DNA of 13,123 nt from Rickettsiales bacterium (GTDB lineage: Bacteria; Pseudomonadota; Alphaproteobacteria; Rickettsiales; Deianiraeaceae), in the NCBI GenBank assembly GCA_017477855.1, contig JAFUUN010000013.1, positions 1 to 13,123 of the forward strand, given 5' to 3'. The position numbers and the translations under genes were made by a program. Below the pieces are notes generated by a model, which searched no databases, was not told where the DNA came from, and saw only the letters and a list, made by a program, of their open reading frames with translations. Below are positions 7,171-12,244 of the stretch, one piece after another. The stretch's first letter is position 1. Each line of letters opens with the position of its first letter.

Positions 7171-7826
7171 ATTTTTTTATTTTTCAACAACTTTTTAATC
7201 TCACTTTTTGCAAACTCAATGTCAGGATTTGTGATAATTGGCACCGCTATTTTACTAATTTCATCAACTGGTAAATTCCACCACTGCCACTTTTCAAGCA
7301 GGTCAATTAACTCGTCATCAAACCTTTTACGAATAACTCTCGCAGGATTTCCGCCAACTATACAGTAAGCAGGAACGTCCTTCACAACATGCGAATTTGT
7401 TGCAATTATCACACCATCTCCAATTTTCACACCAGGCATTATTGTCGCATTTTCGCCAATCCAAACGTCATTTCCGACAATCGTGTCGCCTTTATAAACA
7501 TGATGACTTTGTTGATAGCTATCGCCAGGAAAGCCGTTCATAATTGAAAACGGAAATGTAGAAATGCAGTCATAATTATGATTGCAGTCATTCATAAAAA
7601 ACTTTACACCTTTCGCGATGGAACAAAACTTTCCAATAATTAATTTATCTTTACTAAATTGATAGTGATGTAAAATTCCAGTTTCAAAATCATTCGCACC
7701 ATAGCTAAAATCACCAACAACAAGGTTATGATGTTTTACAGATTTCAGGTAAATTGTTGTCTTGAAACCGCATTTTAACGGATAAGTGTCATCTGGATTT
7801 GGCAATTCATTTTTGTCATCAGGCAT
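7164..7826 (-). CDS. Xenobiotic acetyltransferase (Vat/CatB family, left-handed beta-helix)
   Basis: The 220-residue product belongs to the hexapeptide-repeat acyltransferases that include streptogramin A (Vat) and type B chloramphenicol (CatB) acetyltransferases, which move acetyl from acetyl-CoA to a hydroxyl. Seen: the N-terminal NPDDTYPL block, LIIGKFCSIAKGVKFFMN leading to H83 (expected catalytic His, aligned with His82 of VatD and His79 of CatB), repeat coils GDTIVGNDVWIGENATIMPG and GDGVIIATNSHVVKDVP, the GGNPARVI CoA-binding segment and the FDDELIDLLEKWQWW C-terminal region. The family is strongly supported; the substrate is not. It may acetylate an antibiotic or a sugar. The stop codon lies inside a junction repeat, and about 80 nt separate the start from the upstream repeat. 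No Shine-Dalgarno precedes the ATG; an eight-T run touches it. Confidence 0.92.
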   Translation of the reverse strand: MPDDKNELPNPDDTYPLKCGFKTTIYLKSVKHHNLVVGDFSYGANDFETGILHHYQFSKDKLIIGKFCSIAKGVKFFMNDCNHNYDCISTFPFSIMNGFPGDSYQQSHHVYKGDTIVGNDVWIGENATIMPGVKIGDGVIIATNSHVVKDVPAYCIVGGNPARVIRKRFDDELIDLLEKWQWWNLPVDEISKIAVPIITNPDIEFAKSEIKKLLKNKKMF

Positions 7827-7833
7827 AAAAAAA

Positions 7834-7851
7834 ACAGTAGCAACAGACTGT
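7834..7851. terminator. Small bidirectional hairpin flanked by A/T runs
   Basis: ACAGT (7834-7838) and ACTGT (7847-7851) pair across an 8-nt loop. On the minus strand the stem is followed by eight T directly before the acetyltransferase ATG; on the plus strand it is followed by ATAT and a T run. The stem is only 5 bp and weak, so this may be an attenuator or chance. If it terminates, it would reduce read-through from hisF into the acetyltransferase and downstream genes. Confidence 0.3.
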
Positions 7852-7905
7852 ATATTTTTTTATTTACAAGAACAATTTATCTCATGTTATTGTTTGATTT
7901 TTTTT

Positions 7906-7932
7906 GTATTAACATGTTAACATACTAAAACG
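7906..7932 (-). repeat. Junction repeat copy 2 (hisF 3' end)
   Basis: The core TTAACATGTTAA is at 7909-7920. Read on the minus strand, GTTTTAGTATG plus the start of the core encodes the last residues of HisF (VLVC) and its TAA stop (7919-7917). The position matching the start codon in copies 1, 3 and 4 reads TAC here, so no gene begins at the repeat; the acetyltransferase starts 80 nt later. VLVC is a natural-looking HisF end (E. coli ends IRIC), which suggests that the repeat may derive from the hisF 3' end. Confidence 0.82.
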
Positions 7933-8669
7933 TTTTTTTCTTTTAATTTTTTCTTCAATTCCTTAATATCAACCAAATTCTTGTGAAAAACACTTGCTCC
8001 CAAAGCCCCAGAAACGGCGGTTTTTGTAAAAACTTCCACAAAATCTTCAATCTTCCCAGCTCCTCCGCTGGCTACAACAGGCACTTTAACGAGTTTTGTA
8101 ATTTTGTCCAACAATTCAATATCAAACCCATTTTTTGTGCCATCACACGACATTGAATTCACAACAATCTCGCCTGCTCCGCGATTTTCAACTTCTTTCA
8201 CCCACTCAAAAACACTCCATTTGCAACGCTCAGTTTTGTCAACATTGCCTGTATTTTTGTATATCTCGCCACCTTTTGTATCAATCCCGACAACCAAAGT
8301 TGAAGTACCAAAGTTTTGCACAATCTCATCAATCAAATCGGGATTTTTTAATGCAGGAGAATTAATTGATACTTTATCTGCTCCCATTTTTAGGCACCTC
8401 TCAACCTTTTCACAACTATCAATTTTTCCAGCAACACAGAATGGAATGTTAATTGTTTTTGCAATATTTTCAATCATTTTTGTGTCAATTTCAGTATTGT
8501 TTGCTGATGCTAAAATATCATACAAAACCAACTCGTTGACACCGTTTTTGCAGTATTTTTCAGCCAACTCAACGGCATTCCCAATGACTTCGTGATTGTT
8601 AAATTTCACTCCTTTTACAACTTTACCGTTTGCAACGTCAAGACAAGCGATTATTCTCTTTGTTATCAT
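7917..8669 (-). CDS. hisF: Imidazole glycerol phosphate synthase, cyclase subunit
   Basis: HisF is the barrel subunit that uses ammonia from HisH to convert PRFAR to IGP and AICAR. The 250-residue product has family numbering: catalytic D11 (IIACLDV) and D130 (VVGIDTKGG), D51 in LYDILAS, and phosphate-binding SINSPAL and VASGGAG. IPFCVAG resembles the E. coli HisF loop (FCVAGGI) more than the common VGGGI form, but the last Gly is replaced by Lys82. The C-terminal Cys also matches E. coli. The amidotransferase partner hisH is not adjacent, as it is in standard his operons, so HisH must come from elsewhere or free ammonia is used. The gene is first in the minus-strand group. Its ATG follows a junction-repeat palindrome by one base, and its 3' end lies in another copy. 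Confidence 0.95.
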   Translation of the reverse strand: MITKRIIACLDVANGKVVKGVKFNNHEVIGNAVELAEKYCKNGVNELVLYDILASANNTEIDTKMIENIAKTINIPFCVAGKIDSCEKVERCLKMGADKVSINSPALKNPDLIDEIVQNFGTSTLVVGIDTKGGEIYKNTGNVDKTERCKWSVFEWVKEVENRGAGEIVVNSMSCDGTKNGFDIELLDKITKLVKVPVVASGGAGKIEDFVEVFTKTAVSGALGASVFHKNLVDIKELKKKLKEKNVLVC

Positions 8670-8677
8670 ATTAACAT
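8666..8677 (-). promoter_or_regulatory. Three-codon leader mini-ORF overlapping the hisF start
   Basis: Within the junction repeat, ATG TTA ATA TGA (Met-Leu-Ile-stop) ends in TGA whose bases overlap the hisF ATG as ATGA. The same mini-ORF, with the same overlap, precedes the HAD gene (7143-7154) and hisB (6383-6394). The overlap depends on the second codon of each gene starting with A, which is true for all three (ATA, AAA, AAA). This geometry is the one used in termination-reinitiation coupling. No Shine-Dalgarno is present. Translation of the mini-ORF is inferred, not shown. Confidence 0.35.
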
Positions 8678-8692
8678 GTTAACACACTAAAA
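8667..8692 (-). repeat. Junction repeat copy 1 (upstream of hisF)
   Basis: The core TTAACATGTTAA is at 8671-8682. On the minus strand it reads TTTTAGTGTG, core, TATG, with ATG being the hisF start (8669-8667). It is nearly identical to copy 3. No intact gene lies upstream, yet the part that carries an upstream stop codon in copies 2 and 3 is still present. This suggests that another gene once preceded hisF, or that the repeat is a self-contained regulatory unit. Confidence 0.85.
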
Positions 8693-8895
8693 TTTTATTT
8701 TGCAACTTTTATTATTCTTTTCAAATTTTTGTATATTTGTTCAAATGTTTTTAATTGTTTAAAAAATTATTAATATCTTCTGGGTTCAGCTTACCAATCT
8801 TATCACCAATTTGTTGTTAAAATTTATATCATGAGTGATGTTAAGTGATATATTTTTATTAGAAAATTTAAAAGTTTCTAATAAGTAAATAAAAA

Positions 8896-9022
8896 CGGGT
8901 CGCTCGTGGCAGAGATGTTGCGGGCGATTTTTTGTTGTTGTTGCGCCAATGCGGAGCACGTTTTGCCACCGAGGAACGAGTCGCAGTCAAACCGCGAAGG
9001 CGTGGCCGCGGGCGGCGCAACA
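8896..9022. other. GC-rich palindromic block (candidate ncRNA or dispersed repeat)
   Basis: This block is far richer in GC than its surroundings and in self-complementary parts. TGTTGCGCC (8939-8947) pairs perfectly with GGCGCAACA (9014-9022). Inside, CCGCG (8992-8996) can pair with CGCGG (9007-9011), or alternatively GCCAC (8965-8969) with GTGGC (9002-9006). A terminator-like hairpin lies at its left edge. I see no match to SRP RNA, 6S RNA, tmRNA or RNase P RNA signatures. A palindromic dispersed repeat, like those known in Rickettsia, or an undescribed small RNA are both possible. Any reading frame across it gives Arg-rich, low-credibility protein. Confidence 0.45.
8900..8933 (+). terminator. 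Terminator-like hairpin with T run
   Basis: TCGCTCG (8900-8906) pairs with CGGGCGA (8921-8927) over 7 bp with one G-T wobble and a 14-nt loop, followed by six T (8928-8933). On the minus strand the same stem is followed after CCC-G by five T, so it could also end a minus-strand transcript from the GC-rich block. No plus-strand gene lies upstream, so its client is unclear. Confidence 0.4.
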
Positions 9023-9047
9023 GCATAAAATAAAACACAAATTTTTC

Positions 9048-9075
9048 TTGCAATCGTTTATTTTTTTGATAAAAT
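9048..9075 (+). promoter_or_regulatory. Candidate sigma70-type promoter for the small membrane gene
   Basis: TTGCAA (9048-9053) and TAAAAT (9070-9075) are separated by 16 nt, close to the -35/-10 consensus. Transcription would start near 9082, giving a leader of only about 8 nt before the ATG at 9090, so the mRNA would be nearly leaderless. It is the best-looking promoter in the window, but in AT-rich sequence such matches also occur by chance. Confidence 0.4.
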
Positions 9076-9089
9076 GAAAAGTAGTTTGT

Positions 9090-9287
9090 ATGTCAATGAT
9101 TTTTTACCACGCCAAAAGAACCGCAGATAAGGAAATTAAACACACAAAGATCATGGTTGTTAACATGTTCATTACGTTCCTTTTTTTAGGACTACTTGGC
9201 GTATTTGTCTATTCATTTATTGAGAGCCACGCAATTGACGACATTGACGAAAGCCCATTCGCAGCAAGTCAAATTGCCAAGAACTAA
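9090..9287 (+). CDS. Small single-span membrane protein of unknown function
   Basis: The 65-residue product has a basic N-terminal part (HAKRTADKEIKHTK), one hydrophobic segment (about 22-44, MVVNMFITFLFLGLLGVFVYSF) and an acidic tail (HAIDDIDESPF). The charge pattern predicts the N-terminus inside and the C-terminus outside. I do not recognise a family. Support for a real gene: a plausible promoter just upstream, a single clean membrane segment, composition closer to the core genes than to the island, and a stop that overlaps the convergent rnd stop by 4 nt. A second in-frame Met at codon 3 is an alternative start. Confidence 0.6.
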   Translation: MSMIFYHAKRTADKEIKHTKIMVVNMFITFLFLGLLGVFVYSFIESHAIDDIDESPFAASQIAKN

Positions 9288-10066
9288 TGCCACGCCAGAC
9301 ACTGTAAAAACGGCTTTGCGCTGACTTTTTTATGCAATTTTTTCAGCACATGTTGATTTTTTGTGTTCGCAAATAGGATTAAATCCTTGTTCGTCAACAC
9401 AAATTCACGTGGCAAATTGTGAATGTTAGCCTCACGCTCGCGGGTAATAAACAGGTCGCGCACGAATGACTGATCTCGTACAATTCTAAATTTGTTATGC
9501 ATTTTCTCCCACACGGCCAGCGGATTGAATTCGTAAATCCGTGCATTTTCCATCGCTCGGCATTCTTTTAGAAAATCCTCATATAGCTTGCGGTCGGTCA
9601 GGAAATGTTCTTGCATATGCTCATAGGCCAAGTGCAAATAATCAACATCTTGTTTTGCGTAGAAGATTTGCTTCTTCGTGAGTGGCCGTTTTAGCCAGTC
9701 CGACACTTGCAACTTGCGTTCTTTTACAATTTTTTTGTCGCAGAATTCCTTAACCAGTTGTGCATAGCCAATTTCATCACCAAAGCCAAGATATTTTGCT
9801 GCCACCTGCGTATCAAAAACGTTATGCATTGTAATTCCAAATTGGCAGTAGATGCACTCAAAATCCTGCCGCGCCGCATGGATTACTTTGACAATGCTGT
9901 CATCGCGCAACAGCTTCACAAGCTCCCCCAAGTCATCGCTCTGTCCCAAAACATCGTATATTTTTGGCTCTTCTTGCGCACCACATTTCACCTGCACAAT
10001 TGACAAAGTTGGACGATATGTTGTTCGCCTGTCAAACTCCGTGTCAAGTGCAATAACCCTCTGCAT
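9284..10066 (-). CDS. rnd: Ribonuclease D-like DEDDy 3'-5' exoribonuclease (short form)
   Basis: RNase D trims the 3' ends of tRNAs and other small RNAs. The 260-residue product has the DEDDy exonuclease motifs: D8 and E10 in ALDTEF, D68 in HAARQDFE, and Y136 with D140 in YAKQD. One HRDC-like helical region follows (about 175-250, with VWEKMHNKF and FVRDLFITREREA). It is much shorter than E. coli RNase D (about 375 residues), lacking the second HRDC domain. The N-terminus is also short: only 5 residues precede the first catalytic strand, and a stop lies three codons upstream, so no longer start exists apart from CTG. Upstream thiL on the same strand ends 35 nt before it, suggesting co-transcription. 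Confidence 0.92.
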   Translation of the reverse strand: MQRVIALDTEFDRRTTYRPTLSIVQVKCGAQEEPKIYDVLGQSDDLGELVKLLRDDSIVKVIHAARQDFECIYCQFGITMHNVFDTQVAAKYLGFGDEIGYAQLVKEFCDKKIVKERKLQVSDWLKRPLTKKQIFYAKQDVDYLHLAYEHMQEHFLTDRKLYEDFLKECRAMENARIYEFNPLAVWEKMHNKFRIVRDQSFVRDLFITREREANIHNLPREFVLTNKDLILFANTKNQHVLKKLHKKVSAKPFLQCLAWH

Positions 10067-10101
10067 CAGCAGCTAAATACTTACATCAAAATAAAATGCA
10101 A

Positions 10102-11049
10102 CTACTCAAAATGCTTATATGTCTTATCCAACACCTCCTGCAAATCAAAATGTTGAACGCCCTCCCCTATTTTTACATCAACATCCTGTCCTGCCACAAC
10201 CTCACCAATTACAGTGCCAGAATCGCACTGTACCTCCTGCGGAACGCACGCAACCAGTTTGTAATCTTCTCCGCCAAATAGAACAAAATCCTGCCAGTTT
10301 TGTAGTTTTTTCATTGCACCACAAATTGGTATTTTCTCAAAGTCAATCACAATGCCAACACCGCTTCTATCCGCTATTTTAGCCAACGCATCCATCAATC
10401 CATCACTTGTATCCATCATGGCATATGGCACGCCATCCAGCATTTGCGATGAAACTTTTTCGCCAAATTCAACCTCTGCACGCGGCATCAAATGGCTGAT
10501 TATGAAATGCTGTTTTTCTACTTCCGCGAACACATTTTTATCAATCTGCCCCATCAGCAAACTCAGTCCAACTGCACTATTTCCACACTCTCCAGAGACA
10601 AAAACTTTATACCCCGTGCGCGCTCCAGAACGAGTTGCCACACTTTGTCCGTCCACTTTTCTCCCAATCACGCAGCATGAAATCATGACCTTATCACCGC
10701 CAGTCAAGTCGCCTCCAACAATTTCAACACCGCTTTCCGCACATGCTTTTTTAGCACCATCATAAAAACTTTTCACCCACTTGGAGCTCACATTTTTTGG
10801 CAACGACAGTGCCACTGTGAGATACTTCGGCACACATCCACTCGCACAAATATCACTCACATTCACCATGATTGACTTGTACCCAAGCTCTTGCGGAGTT
10901 ATCCATTCCATGCAAAAATGCACATCCTCAACCAAGCTGTCCTGTGTTATGACAATCCCCAAGTTCTCTAAATAAGCGCAGTCATCGCCAATATATTTGC
11001 TACCAATTTGGTTTTCAATGATGTGGAGAAGTTCAGTTTCACAAGCCAC
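10102..11049 (-). CDS. thiL: Thiamine-monophosphate kinase
   Basis: ThiL phosphorylates thiamine monophosphate to thiamine diphosphate, the active cofactor. The 315-residue product has the AIR synthase/PurM-like fold signatures: IGDDCA (D22, D23), TQDSLVEDVHF (D37), VNVSDICASG (D66), VGGDLTGG (D114), a DTSDGLMDAL block and the C-terminal FGGEDYKL. These Asp-rich loops bind Mg2+ and ATP. Length is normal. The start is GTG at 11049, giving MACETELLHIIENQIGSKYIGDD; there is no Shine-Dalgarno. It is divergent from mreB across a 108-nt gap and probably transcribed with rnd. ThiDP is used by the E1 components of the dehydrogenase complexes whose E3 is encoded by the nearby lpd, but this is only a loose thematic link. 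Confidence 0.93.
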   Translation of the reverse strand: MACETELLHIIENQIGSKYIGDDCAYLENLGIVITQDSLVEDVHFCMEWITPQELGYKSIMVNVSDICASGCVPKYLTVALSLPKNVSSKWVKSFYDGAKKACAESGVEIVGGDLTGGDKVMISCCVIGRKVDGQSVATRSGARTGYKVFVSGECGNSAVGLSLLMGQIDKNVFAEVEKQHFIISHLMPRAEVEFGEKVSSQMLDGVPYAMMDTSDGLMDALAKIADRSGVGIVIDFEKIPICGAMKKLQNWQDFVLFGGEDYKLVACVPQEVQCDSGTVIGEVVAGQDVDVKIGEGVQHFDLQEVLDKTYKHFE

Positions 11050-11157
11050 GGTCAGATATGAAGAAGAAAAAAAGATGAAATTTATTTTGCAATGTCATTT
11101 TATTGCTTACTTTACCAAATTTCTTGACTTTTACTTTTTAGAAAAATTGCTTGCTAT

Positions 11158-12243
11158 GTGGTCAAAAGTTCAGCGAACAAATTGAAACATTTTAAAACAA
11201 GATTTAAATCATTGTTGAGTAAAAACAGTTGCAGTTTTGTTGGTATTGACCTTGGAACAACAAATACATTGATTTATGCTAAGGACAAGGGAGTTGTTTT
11301 AAACGAAGCCTCAGTTGTAGCATATGTCTCAGAAGGGGGTATAAATAGCGGTTATTTGTATGGAAATAAGGCCAAAGATTTGATTGGTAAGACACCAATC
11401 CGTATTGAAGTTTCAAGTCCTCTTGATGACGGCGTAATTAGTGATAATAGCATGTCAGAAGACATGATAAGACACTTTTTGAGCAAGACAATCGGAACAA
11501 ACCTGATTTTCAATCCTACTGTAATTGCAGGTGTGCCAATTAGTGCCACAAATGTTGAAAAAAAAGCTATTCAGGACTCTCTGGAAAGATGCAACATTAA
11601 GGAAGCATTTTTGGTATATGAATCAATGGCGGCCGCTGTTGGAGCTGGTTTGCCAGTTGATAAACCATGTGGTTCTATGATTATTGATATCGGTGGCGGA
11701 ACTACCGAAATAGCCATCATATCACTGGGAGGAATAATAAAAAGTCGTGCGTTCAAATATGGAGGCAAAAAAATTGACAGAGCTATCCTTGATTTTATTA
11801 GGCAAAAATATCACTTGCTAATAGGTGAAAACACCGCCGAAGACATCAAAAAGAAAATTGGAATTGCATATTTAAAACCGTATGAGGAGCCAGCAAAATT
11901 AGTTATTCACGGGCGTGATTTGCTTAGCCACACCCCAAAAGAAGTGGTTATATCGCAAGATGATATAGTAATTGCGATGTCGGAATTCTCAAATTTGCTA
12001 ATTGAAAATGTACGTCAGGTGCTTGAAATTGCGCCACCAGAGCTAATGAAGGATATTGTCGCAAATGGTGCAGTGCTTTGCGGGGGAGTGGCCAACATCA
12101 AGAATTTGGATTATATCTTGGAGAAAACTTCAAATTTGAAAGTTGTTGTTCCACCAGATCCTCTGATGTGCGTCATCAATGGCCTTGGGAAGATAGTTGA
12201 GGACTACAAAAGCTTTGACCACGTATTGTTTAAACAGTTTTGA
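11158..12243 (+). CDS. mreB: Rod-shape-determining actin homologue MreB
   Basis: MreB polymerises under the inner membrane and directs lateral wall synthesis. The 361-residue product has the actin-fold signatures: phosphate-1 GIDLGTTNT (D31-T37), VLNEASVVAY, GKTP, the connector VYESMAAAVGAG (E155 matches the presumed catalytic Glu), phosphate-2 IDIGGGTTE (D177-E184), LLIGENTAEDIK, and an adenosine motif GAVLCGGVANI. It is clearly MreB but diverged: the usual EEPMAAAIGAG reads YESMAAAVGAG and the usual GGGA reads GGVA. The N-terminal extension (about 1-24) is basic with LKHFKTRFKSLLSK, a plausible membrane-binding amphipathic helix. The start is taken as GTG at 11158; a TTG at 11182 would give a more standard N-terminus. 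mreC and mreD do not follow; lpd begins one base after the stop. Confidence 0.92.
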   Translation: MVKSSANKLKHFKTRFKSLLSKNSCSFVGIDLGTTNTLIYAKDKGVVLNEASVVAYVSEGGINSGYLYGNKAKDLIGKTPIRIEVSSPLDDGVISDNSMSEDMIRHFLSKTIGTNLIFNPTVIAGVPISATNVEKKAIQDSLERCNIKEAFLVYESMAAAVGAGLPVDKPCGSMIIDIGGGTTEIAIISLGGIIKSRAFKYGGKKIDRAILDFIRQKYHLLIGENTAEDIKKKIGIAYLKPYEEPAKLVIHGRDLLSHTPKEVVISQDDIVIAMSEFSNLLIENVRQVLEIAPPELMKDIVANGAVLCGGVANIKNLDYILEKTSNLKVVVPPDPLMCVINGLGKIVEDYKSFDHVLFKQF

Positions 12244-12244
12244 T

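Larger units (their letters stand above)
3894..8890. other. Low-GC island between dnaE and the rnd/thiL block
   Basis: Seen: from just after dnaE to about 8890 the sequence is visibly AT-richer (about 30% GC on sampled lines) than dnaE, rnd, thiL and lpd (forties). It holds a spanin-like pair (+) and five his/accessory genes (-). Both ends of the gene-dense part finish in convergent 4-nt overlaps with (+) genes: the lipoprotein gene with hisA at 4534-4537 and, further right beyond the gene-free stretch, the small membrane gene with rnd at 9284-9287. Inferred: horizontal acquisition or transplantation of a his cassette group, possibly with phage-derived lysis genes. No integrase, transposase, tRNA or clear attachment repeat is visible, so the boundaries are approximate. 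A composition plot and phylogeny of HisB and HisF would test this. Confidence 0.55.
8670..9089. other. Gene-free stretch: AT-rich left part, GC-rich structured right part
   Basis: From 8693 to about 8890 the sequence is very AT-rich and no credible gene is visible. On the minus strand a short open stretch (about 8820-8757) reads QQIGDKIGKLNPEDINNFLNN before a stop; it looks protein-like and could be the tail of a decayed gene preceding hisF, but there is a stop directly upstream and I cannot name it. From about 8896 to 9022 the composition changes sharply to GC-rich with inverted repeats. The last part (9048-9089) looks like the promoter of the small membrane gene. Confidence 0.5.

Noticed and set aside
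8104..8595. 163-codon plus-strand open frame opposite hisF
   Set aside because: It mirrors hisF, is Ser/Thr/Phe-rich without a domain pattern, and hisF has intact catalytic motifs on the other strand.
5291..8692. Junction repeats as integron attC sites (the acetyltransferase resembles CatB, a known integron cassette)
   Set aside because: The repeats are only about 26 nt, lack the attC box arrangement and GTTRRRY ends, and no integrase is visible.
5291..8692. CRISPR array
   Set aside because: The repeats are separated by whole genes, not by uniform short spacers.
8868..9053. Minus-strand open frame of 61 codons across the GC-rich block
   Set aside because: The product is Arg-rich and shaped by the palindromic block; nothing suggests a real protein.
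9159..9169. GTTAACATGTT, an 11-nt match to the junction core
   Set aside because: It is inside the small membrane gene encoding V-N-M-F, lacks the full 12-nt core and flanks, and is probably chance.
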